Assembly (NCBI GenBank): GCA_963932465.1
Contig: OZ010796.1
Span: forward strand, 73,287,974-73,351,973
DNA from: Maratus speciosus
Taxonomy: Eukaryota > Arthropoda > Arachnida > Araneae > Salticidae
Direction: 5' to 3'
Length of the DNA: 64,000 bases
Shown: positions 23,953 through 35,255 of the stretch, piece by piece
Numbering within the stretch: position 1 is the first letter of the stretch
Layout: each line of letters starts with the position of its first letter
Notes under the pieces: model-generated
Databases searched by the model: none
What the model saw: the letters and a program-made list of their open reading frames with translations, nothing else
Told to the model about the DNA's origin: nothing
Made by a program: the position numbers and the translations under genes

Positions 23953-24216
23953 TTAGCTAACGCGCACTCGAAAACAAGGGAGATTTTGCAGATTTGAGAT
24001 GTCTGCTAAATCCATGCCCATGTAACTCCTCAAATCAGCGACGTAAGTGGCTCGAGGGATCTCCGACCGGACTCGCGAATCGGACTGTAAGATGAACGAA
24101 GAAATAAAGGAATTTGATCCGCCAACAGGTTCCCGAGTCCAAAAATACTTATCCACCAGCTCGAGAAAGTGAACGGGTCGCGACTCCTCTACAGGTCCGG
24201 GACGCGCAACATACAT
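23953..24216 (-). CDS. Unrecognised 87-codon open segment, possible exon fragment
   Basis: I do not recognise this. It is a GC-richer island (about 24000-24225) caught between the hAT element ending at 23938 and a Helentron-like element starting near 24242. The minus strand is open for 87 codons with non-repetitive, mixed composition (for example HFLELVDKYFWTREP and DLADISNLQNLPCFRVR). A GT dinucleotide at the end (CGC|GTTAGC) could be a splice donor, and CTGTAG just before GAGGAG could be an acceptor. It may be an exon of a host gene, a retroelement gag fragment, or chance. Confidence 0.25.
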   Translation of the reverse strand: MYVARPGPVEESRPVHFLELVDKYFWTREPVGGSNSFISSFILQSDSRVRSEIPRATYVADLRSYMGMDLADISNLQNLPCFRVRVS

Positions 24217-24241
24217 ACCTCGATTTATCTTTTATAATGAT

Positions 24242-25812
24242 TTTTAGCTCACAGGCTATCAAAGCCTGAGAGCTAATGTGCCCGCCCGTTCTGTATGTAT
24301 GTATGTATGTATGTATGTATGTATGTATGTATGTACGTACGTACGTATGTACGTAACGCGATAACTCTTGATAGAAACATCCGATTTGCTTCAAAATTTT
24401 TTCCTAGGTTCACTGTGATAGGGCGCTTCCCTGATTAGTTTTTGGAGTTCATTGGTTAAGGATAAAGGGGGAAAAACGGGGTTAGTCCACACCCCACCCC
24501 CTTAATTCAGATAAATGGGTTTTTCATGCAGAATGATTCGATCTGCTCCGAATTTGGTATACCGGTTTATTATGTTAAGGAACTTCCCTGATTAGTTTTG
24601 GGAGTTCATTGGTTAAGGATAAAGGGGGAAAAACGGGGTTAGTCCACCCCCCTTAACTCAGATAAATGTGTTTTTCATGCAGAATGATTCGATTTGCTCC
24701 CAATTTGGTATAGCGGTTTATTATGTTAAGGAACTTTCCTGATTAGTTTTGGGGGTTCATTGGTTAAGGGTAAAGGGGGAAAACGGGGTTAGTCCACACC
24801 CCTTAATTCAGATAAATGGGTTTTTCATGCAGAATCATTCGATTTGCTCCGAATTTGGTATACCGGTTTATTATGTTAAGGAACTTCCCTGATTAGTTTT
24901 GGGGGTTCATTGGTTAAGGATAAAGGGGGAAAAACGGGGTTAGTCCACCCCCCTTAATTCAGATAAATGTGTTTTTCATGCAGAATGATTCGATTTGCAC
25001 CGAATTTGGTATACCGGTTTATTATGTTAAGGAACTTCCCTGATTAGTTTTGGGGGTTCATTGGTTAAGGATAAAGGGGGAAAAGGAGGGTTTGTCCACC
25101 CCCCTTAATTCAGTTAAATGGGTTTTTCATGCAGAATCATTCGATTTGCTCCGAATTTGGTATACCGGTTTATTATGTTAAGGAACTTCCCTGATTAGTT
25201 TTGGGGGTTCATTGGTTAAGGATAAAGGGGGAAAAACGGGGTTAGTCCACCCCCCTTAATTCAGATAAATGTGTTTTTTATGCAGAATGATTCGATTTGC
25301 TCCGAATTTGGCATACCGGTTTATTATGTTAAGGAACTTCCCTGATTAGATTTGGGGTTCACTGGTTAAGGGTAAAGGGGGAAAAGGGAGGTTAGCCCGC
25401 CTCCCTTAATTTAGATAAATGGGTTTTTCTTGCAGAATGATTCGATTTGCTCCGAAGTTGGTAGACCGGTTTATTATGTTAAGGAGCTTCCCTGATTCGT
25501 TTTGGCGATTAATTGGTTAAGGATAAAGGGGGGTTAGTCCACCCCCTTAATTTAGATAAATGTTTTTTTTTTTTTTTGCAAGGTTATTCGATTTGCTCCA
25601 AGTTTGGTATACCGGTTTATTATGATAAGGAGCTTCCCTGATTAGATTTGGAGGTTCACTGGTTAAGTATAAAGGGGGAAACGGGGGCTAATTCCCCTTC
25701 ACTTATTTTTTTTGAGGGGCATTATTCTTTAAAATAAGAGTATAATATACAATTAGTGTGAATAGTCTGTGAGCTCAATGCCATCAGTTTAGCTGGGCAC
25801 TTTTCTTTTTTA
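24242..25812 (-). mobile_element. Helentron-like element, copy 3, with expanded monomer array
   Basis: Reading the minus strand, it starts AAAAGAAAAGTGCCCAG near 25812 and runs through CTGATGGCATTGAGCTCACAG. About nine ~152-bp monomers follow, then a long GTAC/CATA microsatellite (24289-24353) and the 3' hairpin CTCTCAGGCTTTGATAGCC ending GTGAGCTAAAA near 24242. Monomers at about 24560-25340 are nearly identical to one another, unlike those of the other copies, showing recent amplification or homogenisation. Confidence 0.75.
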
Positions 25813-26841
25813 TTGTAAAGGATCCTCTGTTATAATATAACTTTGTCAAAGAGTATTCGAAACACTTCTGCGGTTTCAAACTAAACATTTTCTATTACTG
25901 TTAAGTCTGCAACTTTTAATGAACATGTGAAAAGCGTTTTTAACGTTTAGTCCTATAGGCATTGCGTGCTTTATAATTTGCACTCACATCTTGAGTCTGT
26001 CGTGACCGATCATTATAAACAGTAAAGTTTATGGCAATTAATAAAGAGCCTCTCATTGGAGCCGATACAGCTCCAATCAATGAGTCATGTTGAAAATTTT
26101 AGAAGGAAGAAACGAGATCTTTGGAATACAGATAGTTTCGGGCGAGTTTTGGTCCGGCCGCATTTTCAGCAGCATTTTCTAAGATTTTGAAACACAGATT
26201 TTGGTCCGAACGATCTCTAGTTATTTCCAATGAAAGAAGTTTTTGTAGCCTCGAACCCAAAGAAAGAATAGTGTCCATTATTCAAAATACCTCCAATCTA
26301 ACACAAAAATGTTATTTATCAACATTCTGAAGACACTCTAGCATAAGAGATTTTCAACCTTTCGAGACGGTTTCTACATGGCTGCGGAAATCCATTTCCT
26401 TTTTGATTCAGAAAGAAACATTTTATTTGCCTTCATTTCTACGCAACATTTAGTTTTAACACCAGAAATTCTATTCAGTTAGTTGACAGTAGTAGTACAT
26501 AGGGATAATCTGTCTTTTTCAGGGGTGTTCACGCATTTTTGTAACGATTTCGAAAAAAGAAATATATAAACAGAGTTAAGAATTTTATTAATATGTTCAA
26601 CCTGATATCCCATTTGTTGAACAGTGCATGAATAGTACATAGTAATTTTCAAGATAAAAGAGCTTTTCCTAAAATATCAAGGTTGATTTTCTTCTACTTC
26701 TTGACCACAATCATCTAGAGTCCATCCATTTTTTTTTTTTTTTTTTTTTTTTGGGATGCTGCTCATAGAGAAATTGTTTTAAAACTCCAAATGGACAGTA
26801 ATCTATAGGTGACACGTCGGGGTGACTTGGGTGGGATGCAC
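25813..26841. other. Unassigned sequence with a poly-T tract
   Basis: Poly-T of about 23 bases lies at 26730-26752. A small hairpin (TTGGAGC/GCTCCAA) occurs at about 26056-26080. No gene is recognised. Confidence 0.4.
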
Positions 26842-26845
26842 TTAA

Positions 26846-27285
26846 GAGCCCACTTCAGTCATGGCAAAAAAGGAAAACGCTAATGTAAAGTCTATGGAGG
26901 CGTTATTTTCAAATTTCTCGCTTTGATTGTAATATTTTTGAATGATTTTTTTTTTCTTTTTTGCGTTAGGATAGCTGCGGACTATCTACAACCGGGCTAG
27001 TTTTTACTTTTTCGATTTCGGTTATAGTTTTTTTTTATATTAGGGTAATTTCAATTTCAGAACCGGTTCAAACCGGTTCTGAAATTGAAACTATCCTAAT
27101 ATTTAAAAAAAAAACTATAATCAAAATCGAAATAGCAAAAACTAGCCCGGCTGTAGATTGTCCTCAGCTATCCTATGCAAAAAAATCCTTCGAAAATATC
27201 AAAATTCAAGCGAGATATTTGAAAATAACTTCCCCATAGGATTAACATTATCTTCCGGATCTTTTTTAGTGACTAGTGTAGGCTC
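26846..27285. mobile_element. 440-bp palindromic TTAA-flanked MITE (family GAGGCTACTTCAGTC), copy 1
   Basis: TTAA flanks it at 26842-26845 and 27286-27289. Ends are GAGCCCACTTCAGTCA and, reversed, GAGCCTACACTAGTCA. The whole element is one inverted repeat with its centre at about 27066 (AGAACCGGTTCAAACCGGTTCT). There is no coding capacity. Confidence 0.85.
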
Positions 27286-27289
27286 TTAA

Positions 27290-27703
27290 AGGGGGCTACT
27301 TCAGTCACGCGAAAAGATCGGCTCGCTAATGCTAATCCTATAAAAGAAATTTCGCTTGCATTTCAATCTTTTTAAATGACTTTTTTTTTCTTTTTGCATG
27401 CTGAGGTCCATCTGTACAAACGCCATTTTTCACTTTTGTCGATTTTGTTTGCAGATTTTTTTCTATGAGGATGCTTTCAGTTTCGAAACTGGTTCCGAAA
27501 ATGAAAGTGTCCTCATTAAAAATACCTGTAAACAAAATCGAAAAAGTAAAAGACGCCCTTTGTACAGATCGATTTCAGCTATCCAATTAAAAGAAAAAAT
27601 CATTTTAAAATATTGAAATTCAAACGAGATATCTTTAAAAAATTCTTCCATAGGAGTAGCATTAGCGAGCGGGTCTTTTCACGTGACTGAAGTAGCCTTC
27701 TCA
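27290..27703. mobile_element. ~414-bp palindromic TTAA-type MITE, copy 2, abutting copy 1
   Basis: It starts right after the TTAA shared with copy 1 (AGGGGGCTACTTCAGTCACG) and ends TGACTGAAGTAGCCTTCT. The right TTAA is degraded to TCAA. Mirrored blocks include GCTAATGCTAATCCTAT, CATCTGTACAAACG, and CGATTTTGTTTGCAG. The sequence matches copy 3 at 44 kb. Confidence 0.8.
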
Positions 27704-28499
27704 ATTCAGGTTTCATTTCTCATTTTTCTAAATATATAGTGGTAGATTTGGTGGTATGGCTGGTAGCCTATCTTGATAGAACTTAACACAGTACAGATTG
27801 TTTGGGTAAAGTGATAGAGTTCTTCTTTAAAAAGAGGTGTTCAAATCTATTTCTGATTGTAATCCGAGTTAATTTTGATATTTTTTCTACTTTTCTTATT
27901 TAAAGCTTTCCGTTATAAGATAATCCAGCAAAAATTGTAAAACATTTAGCAAAACTTTCGCCTTTTTCTCCACTTTTTCGGTAGTCAATGGATATTTTTC
28001 TATTGCATTCAGATAAATGTAACAAACCCTCATCCATTGTAACTACCTATTTCCATTTTTCTCCTTTCAAATAATTTTCATGCAACAACCTACATACAGT
28101 CTTGTGCTAAGAAATACCCTTTCGCATTGGGCAGTGAACAACACATTTTTTTGTTTTGATTGGCTTTAAATCAGATTTTATCATTTTCTTTACACTTCCC
28201 ACAGACATATTTAAAGATTTTGCTATAGTTCTTTGGGGGGGGGGGGGGGGGGGATTTTTTTTTTTAAAACATGACAGCCAATTTTAGATATAATAAGCGA
28301 TAACCCTACTTTTGTTGGGTAGGCATGTTTTTACCTTTTATACAGGCAAATCTAAATTTTGACTTTTGTTTCTTTTTCACTTTCCAACATGTGATTGAAA
28401 AGTATTTATGAATTCGGTTTGACTGTCTGCCGTCTGCTAACTATCGTAAATAAGCTCGGATTGTGATGTCATTAATACAGATTATTGGGATTTACTACG
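27704..28499. other. Unassigned sequence with poly-G/poly-T
   Basis: A G-run of about 16 followed by T-run lies at 28236-28266. No gene is recognised. Confidence 0.4.
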
Positions 28500-29120
28500 G
28501 CATGTTCAGTATTGAAAAAGAAGTGTGTAGCACTTATAGTTCATTGGCAGGGACACTCAAAATAATTCCGTTACATTACGGTCTATGGGGAAAATCGTCT
28601 GCGATGTATTTTAATGGTATGACACTATTTTAAAAATATTGACATTTATAGAGATCCCTGAGGTGCACTACAAGGAACTTACAGTAGAATCGGGTGTGCC
28701 TAATGTATGTTTAATTAACTAATTTAATTTTCATATCAGGTAGTATGCATACAAATCTATAGATCCTATACAGGGCTGCACAACAGAATTTGGATATTTA
28801 TCCGACTATGCATAGTAATTGAAGAAATTAGGTTTTCGAATGCGTTATGCATACTCTAAATTGTTGATTTAGACATCAACTTTCACCTTAATAGACTGCA
28901 AAGTTTTGTTACAGTACTTTGAATGTATTGGAAAATGTTTCATAATCTATGCTGGACGCCTGATTTTTCGTTGTAGTTTTATTAGTTATGTCACTTATTT
29001 TGAGTAACATTAAAACGATATTTTACACACCTTTTTTAAATAATCGAATAAGAGTATTTCTCATCGTAAAGCGCAAACGTATAAAAACTTCGATCCATTG
29101 TTTATTTTCCAGCGACAGTT
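28500..29120 (+). repeat. Dispersed repeat, second forward copy of the 15.2 kb family
   Basis: It contains CAGGGACACTCAAAATAATT, GTTACATTACGGTCTATGG, and AAAATGTTTCATAATCTATG, in the order found at 15230-16030. It is shorter because some units are missing. Confidence 0.65.
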
Positions 29121-29694
29121 TTAAACAGAGAATATTTTTAATGATTCAGACGATAATTGAAGCCTGTTCCAAATGGACACCCTATGTTTGTTTTCTTTTA
29201 TTTAAATTTAAATCATACAGAAAGTCAAAATCGTTACAAAAATATGTGAACACCCTCTGTGGCACTGAAAGAAGCAAAAGATGCTTGCAATATTGTGTTT
29301 ACTACAATGACAATGGTGCATAAGAAATACATTTATGCCATCGGGAAATGTTAGTATAACCCTTTCAGGAGCAAGGTATTCGTAAAATGTTGAAATAACT
29401 GAATGACGAAATGACAGTTGTATTTACAAGAAAATTTATTTGTAAATAAGTAAAAATATATTTTCGCGTACTTAATGATAGTGAAAATTTCATAAAAAAA
29501 AAAAAAAAATCTGCTGCCAATGCGGCAATTACGGATTAAAATTATGTGATGCCATAGCGGCATCACCGCCCTCTTCAAGGGGTTGGGTTGTTATCAGTTT
29601 TCGAATGTCATGGCACGAAAAGAGCAACTTCACTTCGCGGGCGGTTGAATTGATGCGGGGAAAAATTAAATTTGCCCAGTGGCTTTTCACTGTT

Positions 29695-30195
29695 TCTTGA
29701 TAATTTTTAGGTGCGTTCGTAATTACATAAATGTGCAGCCCCTCGTAATCTGGTCCGTCCGTCAGCCTGTCTGCCCGTCTGTGTGCATAGAACAGCGTAA
29801 AAACGACCCAGGGTTTGAAATTGAATCTATAGATTCGTTGTAGAATGGTGTCGAGTCCTTTCAAATTTTTGGAAAATCGAATCGAAACATAAAAATACAT
29901 GAGTAAAAGTTTTCTTCATTCTATTCAATTCTATCCTACGTCATGGATTCAATGTTATCCCATGATAGGTCATGATTCTAGGTTGCCAGGTTGATGACGT
30001 CCTATTGAAGAGGGAGTCCTATTATTTCCGTATGACTGAATTGAATCTATGGAATCGTAATAAATTTTGTATTCATGCCCTTTTGCATAAGAGTGCAAGA
30101 GCTATGGCACCCAGATCTGAATATTTATAAAACTAGTTATATCACGAATGCACCTCCTGTGCCACGTTCGACGCACAATTTCTGACTTGTTAGTT
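29695..30195 (+). repeat. Uninterrupted copy of the ~500-bp dispersed repeat
   Basis: It matches both halves of 6660-7655 and contains no insertion at the equivalent of the MITE site (near 29920). It therefore records the empty site. Confidence 0.8.
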
Positions 30196-30488
30196 AGAAC
30201 TGGCGTAGCTATAGAAATATCGTTGATCTTTTTTTTTTTCTTATTCCTGGAAAAATATGGCTCTTAATCATATATAGATAAATATATTTCTTAAAACACT
30301 CAAATTCGACGTTCTCATTGCCCCATTAACAGCAGCCTCATTTGAGGTTGTATGGAAAAGAATTGGCCATAGATTACTTTTATTACTCAATTACATGGAA
30401 ACTCCATGGAAACTTCATATAAAGTTCAATAATGTTGTGAAATACAACCATCAATACTAGAGCCATCAGGGTCTGATTAACCTCTTAA

Positions 30489-30908
30489 GGCTGTTCTTAA
30501 CTGCTCCGCTGAACACGCGCAAAACGTTCTGACACATTTACAATTTCACATTTTAATGGAAAGGTATAAAATTGGAAAGCCAGACCATGGAAGCCATTTG
30601 GAATTGAACTGTTTTTTCCATTTTTTGATCAATCAATTACCCATTGAGTTATAAGCGATATCGATCACGTGACAAACCCATTTTTCGCCCACTCTTAAGT
30701 GATTTTTTTACTTTCGTTCGGAAATTCGGTTCAAATGGTCCACTTTGACATTATTTTCTGAAAAATCTATTGCGTTTGCAAAAAAACGGAAAAAACAGCT
30801 CGATGACATAGTTTCTGAACAACAACACCTTCTAGTTTCATGCGTTTCCGAACAAAAATAAATTAAAACTTATGTCAGAAAGTTGCTCTTTTGGATTTGA
30901 GAACAGCC
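30489..30908. mobile_element. 420-bp TTAA-flanked MITE (family GGCTGTTCT), copy A
   Basis: TTAA lies at 30485-30488 and 30909-30912. Ends are GGCTGTTCTTAACTGC and, reversed, GGCTGTTCTCAAATCC. The interior matches copies at 34836-35255 and 45498-45913 over nearly full length. It has no ORF. The pattern is piggyBac-type and non-autonomous. Confidence 0.88.
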
Positions 30909-30912
30909 TTAA

Positions 30913-31358
30913 GAAAGGATCTTTTTGCGGGCTCTTCCTTTATTCGGAAAATTTTTTTCTATATTCTATATCCTCTTCAGACCCGAAGCTAAAATAATAC
31001 TACAAAAACACATGCATTGGTGTTTCGCGAACAAAATGACATCATAGGTGTCAGGAAAAATAAATTTTCTAAAATTGATATTTTAAAGGACTAGTCATTT
31101 AAGTTCGCAAATAGGGATCTAAAGTTACAAACCCCTAAAAATATCAATTTAATGATCACTAACCTAAATTCACACAATCGCCAATTCAAAGGCTGATTTG
31201 ATTTTAAAAAGTTAATGATTTACAAATCTTCAAAAAAAAAAAAAAAATTGATAGTAAAGGATTTAAGTTAAATACTTAGGAAATTTTCTCACTTTCTTGG
31301 CCACACTGTCTTGAAGGCATTTAGAACACTCAGATGAAATTAACCTTTATTTTTATGA
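30913..31358. other. Unassigned AT-rich sequence
   Basis: No gene or repeat structure is recognised. Confidence 0.35.
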
Positions 31359-31362
31359 TTAA

Positions 31363-32054
31363 GGGGGTCCGGGACACAGTTTAAAATATTTTTTATTTAT
31401 TGAGTTAAAATTTTGATTTTTTTTCTGATGTTTAGCCATGTTATTTGTAAACAAAATCTTATGATAAAACTTCTCATATATGTATTTTTTTAATTTAAAA
31501 TTTAAAATTCATTTAAAATCGTTAAAACTCGAAATATTGTTTGTAGAATTTCAATTCTTTTTCATGTAAATAAACAAAAACATACAAATTTTAATTTTGA
31601 TTCAGCATTTTTTAAATATTAATTTAAAAAAATTAAAATATTTAAAGTAAAAATTTAAAAAAAAATGTTATAACTTTTTAAAAAAAATCATGTTTTCAAA
31701 AGTAAACATTTTTTTCTAATTTGCTGAATCAAAATTAAAATAAAACAATTGAAAAAGACATGTTCCAAGTTTGAACTATTTATCTTTAACCGTTCTTGAC
31801 TTATTTAAATACGAGAAATGGTGAAAAAGCCATCATGAAGAAAAACGCATTTTTTACAAGAAGTCGTTTCCATGTCAACCATTGCTTGAAAGCTAGATTT
31901 TGAAAACAAACCAAAACAAAAAATTTAATACTTCCTGTTCTAAATAAGATAGAAACATGATTTAAACGTCATTTTAAGTAGAAAAACACAGAGAAATTTT
32001 TAATGCAATAAAAGGTTTTTAGAAAATTTGGAGATTTTTGTGTCCCGGACCCCC
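31363..32054. mobile_element. 692-bp TTAA-flanked element with perfect 16-bp inverted ends
   Basis: TTAA lies at 31359-31362 and 32055-32058. Both ends read GGGGGTCCGGGACACA as inverted repeats without mismatch. The interior is A/T-rich without an ORF. It is a piggyBac-type non-autonomous element of a third family, and the perfect ends suggest it is comparatively young. Confidence 0.92.
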
Positions 32055-32187
32055 TTAAATCAGCATAGATGTTGCCCTTTATTGATTTGCTTTTAAAGCA
32101 AAAAACATTCAGCTATTAAGAAGTGAAGTCGAAATGCAAAAAAAATCAAACAGTTTTTATGATGAACAGAATAGAGGTTCACATTTC

Positions 32188-32838
32188 GTCGCCTCAGAGA
32201 GCAGTAGGGCATCTAGTAATAATCGAAAATGAGACGTGTGACTTACTGTTATGAAAAACTGTGTCTGCAACTGCATCAAGTGGAACAGTAAGGAATTTTT
32301 ACAAAACACATCTTAATCTTATATACAGTATTAAACATAACTTTGTGTTTCAGAAGTTGTTCCACTAAATGCAAACACAATTATTCATAGCCATAAGTCA
32401 GACCATGGAGGAAAGAGATAGAGGGAGATTCAGTATACCGTAAAAACGGTTTGTAATAGGATGCGCGTTACCGCTCAAATTTAAATGCCCTCATTCGGCC
32501 AAAACAAAGCAAGCACGTGGAGCAGGCACCGAATTTTTTTACCTCTCCCGCGCAATTTTTTTTCTCTAAATGAAAATGATCTGCTTATATTTAAGCATTC
32601 TAAAGTAGCATTTCATTGTATTATGAATTAAAAACTGTATTAGTAGAAATTTTTTTTATATTTTTTTGCGAAAGCACGTGATTGTGTTTTGGCCGAACGC
32701 AGTGGATTTTGGGGTTACATTTTTGATGTCCCCTCCAGCCACTACACTTCATCTCTATTCTTTCTCTTTAGTGTATGACGTCAGACATCTCACTTTTTAT
32801 TATTACTAGATGTCCTACTGTTGCTCTGAGGGGACGAT
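32188..32838. mobile_element. 650-bp fold-back with ~50-bp inverted ends and two inner hairpins
   Basis: Outer ends CGTCGCCTCAGAGAGCAGTA and, reversed, CGTCCCCTCAGAGCAACAGTA continue as GGNCATCTAGTAATAAT. Inside, 32232-32292 pairs with about 32350-32405 (TGTGACTTACTGTTATG; GTGGAACA), and 32491-32524 pairs with 32672-32706 (TTCGGCCAAAACA; GCACGTG). Confidence 0.75.
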
Positions 32839-33640
32839 ATGTGGATCCAGATAGCGAGGAGGATAAACATGGAATCAGCGCTACAAATATCATTCCCAAC
32901 AGTTCATACATATTTCATTAATCCTTTCTTTTTTGGGTTTGTTCCCTTTCAGATAGAATATATTTGTAATCGATATACATTTTGTATGTTCAATTACCCG
33001 GGGAGGGGGAGAGGTGTTTCTAACCAACATATCAGAATGCCGTATGATTGTTTAACAGCCTGTTCGTACCATTTGGATTTCCCAGTTAGATAAGTTTTCC
33101 GAAGTAATGACGATTTTTTCTTGAACCAGGCAAACTTTTACTTTCAAAAAAATTTCAAATGCAATGTAAAAGCAATAAACATGAGAATTAGAAGCCGCAT
33201 TTTAGAATCATTCTTTCTTAAATTTTGGAGGGGATTCTTGACTTTTCGTTTATCAAGTCCTGAGAGGCCTTTTCTGTTCTGAATATTCTTTGGAAAATCA
33301 GAGTCTGAGATATTTCTTTTTGCTGTTCTATGCAGATTTTCTGAAAGTAATTCCTCCTTATGTATCTAAAAAACCCACCTTTATATTTATTTATTTGCTT
33401 TCAAAACTGTCGTCTTTGCTCACGCAGTTGAAATAGATCAAGTGGTATTTGTATGCTTTTGAAATGGACGTGGAATTTATTAATTACACTCTCAGAAATA
33501 CTTTCTTCATTTCACGGAAATTTTCCCGGCAGCAGTGCTACCAGGATTTTTACGTTAATTGACGAATATCTGTTTCTTTTTTCTCCGTTACAAGAGGTAA
33601 AATGCACGTCAATTGAAGAAAGTGAGATGGGAAAAAAAAT
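32839..33640. other. Unassigned sequence
   Basis: Open frames at 32839-33093 and 33453-33674 show no recognisable domain. The second overlaps the possible body of a minus-strand SINE. Confidence 0.35.
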
Positions 33641-33644
33641 AAAA

Positions 33645-33720
33645 GTTGCTGACCTGGAATCGAACCAGCTATAGTGTTACGAGCCGAGTACGCTAACCAT
33701 TGAGCTACAGTTCTACAGTG
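33645..33720 (-). repeat. tRNA-derived Pol III promoter region (SINE head or tRNA pseudogene)
   Basis: On the minus strand, TAGCTCAATGGTTAGCG fits box A and GGTTCGATTCC fits box B exactly, with typical tRNA spacing. The T-arm pairs at four of five positions, but the anticodon stem (CTCGG..CACTA) and acceptor do not pair well. The anticodon-loop position reads CTCGTAA. It is therefore not a functional tRNA. Confidence 0.55.
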
Positions 33721-34439
33721 ACAAAGCACTTTGAAGTAAATATGTGTGCTTCAGATGGGCATGGCTTTTTTCATTTCTTTAAAAAGCTTTAAATTTTGAA
33801 GTTCATTTCGGGAAGATTTCGTCTTGAATGAGATTGTGTCTGGGGTTTTAATACTTTAGTATTAAATAGGGTAAAATTAGGAATTATAAATATTTTTATG
33901 TAGATTACTAAATGTAAAATATGGATTTTATATTTTTATGCGAGAATTTTGTTTTTGGAGTAAAATCGATTTTTTTCCATTTAATATTTTAATTAAAATA
34001 TCTATTTTAAATGTGTTCATTTAAAATATATTTCAAATGCGAATATTTTCTTATAACTTCAAAAAAAAAAATGTGAATACTTTTAAATGAATGAGAAAAT
34101 TAATTGTTATTTACTTTTAAATTGGATTTTTTAAAAAAAAATTAAATTAGAAATCATAATTTATAGAAATTTTGGTTTTCGTTTTTAAAATGAATTCGGA
34201 TTTGAGTATTAATGGAGCCAATACGCATGCGTGCTAGAAATGAACGGAATTTATCCCTCTTTTGCAGACTTTTGGGAAGAATTCACGGATAAAATATGTT
34301 TCCTAGGAGTACCGAAATTATTTGCTAAAAAATGAGGAATAATTTAGGATATATAGACGAGTTTTTCTGACAGCGTACTTAAAAAATATTACGTAAAATT
34401 CAATAGATATCATAATTTAAAATGTTTTTATAAAATTTT
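33721..34439. other. AT-rich sequence, nothing recognised
   Basis: No gene, array or terminal repeats are visible. Confidence 0.4.
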
Positions 34440-34835
34440 CCGGTCATTTCACCCTTTTAAAATTTGAAACCATTATCAGAAAACATTTAGTATAAGTTAT
34501 TCTTAGAAAGCATTTTTATCTTAAAAGTAAGCGCCATGCCCAATTTCAAGTTCCTAGTCCCGTCAGTAACACAGAAATCATAATTTGAGAACGCTTTTCG
34601 CCCCTGCAATCTTTTGAAATTCGAATTTAAGAAAAAAATGTTCTGTTCGTGTATTTGTGTCTGAAAGATAGTAAAATTTCAAGCTTCTATCCTTATTATA
34701 AACCATTCTTAGCAAAAATTTTTATCTTAAAAGTAACCACCATGCCCATTTTCAAATTTCTAGTCGCTTCAGTAACACGGAAATCAAAATTTGAGAACGT
34801 TTTTCGCCCTACACGCTTTTGAATTTCGAATTTAA

Positions 34836-35255
34836 GGGTGTTCTCAAATCTAAAAGGGCAACTTTCTGACATAAGTTTTAATTTGTTTTTGTTCGAAAAT
34901 GCATGAAGCTAGCTGGTGTTGTTATTCAGAAACTACGTCATCAAGCTGTTTTTTCCATTTTTTTACAAACGCAATATATCTTTCAGAAAATAGTGTCAAA
35001 GTGGACGTTTTGAACCGAGTTTCCGCGAGAATGGAGAATAAGCACTCAAGAGCAGGCGAAAAACGTGTTTGTCACGTGATAAAAAAAGCTTATAACTCAA
35101 TAGGTAATGGATGGATCAAAAAATGAAAAAAACTGTTCGATTCCAAATCGCTTCCATGGCCAGGCTTTCCAATGTTATATCTTTCCGTTAAAAAATGAAT
35201 TTGTAAATGTGTCAAAACGTTTTGTGCTTCTTGAGCAGAGCAGTTAAGAACAGTC
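34836..35255. mobile_element. 420-bp TTAA-flanked MITE (family GGCTGTTCT), copy B, inside the array
   Basis: TTAA lies at 34832-34835 and 35256-35259. Ends are GGGTGTTCTCAAATC and, reversed, GACTGTTCTTAACTGC. The preceding monomer reads TTCGAATTTAAGAAAAAAATG at 34624-34644. Here the same site reads TTCGAATTTAA, then the element, then TTAAGAGAAAAAACA. Confidence 0.93.

Noticed and set aside
25813..26841. Promoter or gene start near 26 kb
   Set aside because: No ORF, no consistent core-promoter arrangement, only AT-rich sequence and a small hairpin.
28988..29323. 111-codon open frame as a gene
   Set aside because: It overlaps the tail of a dispersed repeat, has no recognisable domain, and its composition is AT-driven.
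29529..29900. 123-codon minus-strand open frame as a gene
   Set aside because: It lies largely in the ~500-bp dispersed repeat whose other copy at 6660 is closed in this frame.
33645..33720. Functional tRNA-Thr(CGT) gene
   Set aside because: The anticodon and acceptor stems do not pair well, despite good box A and box B.
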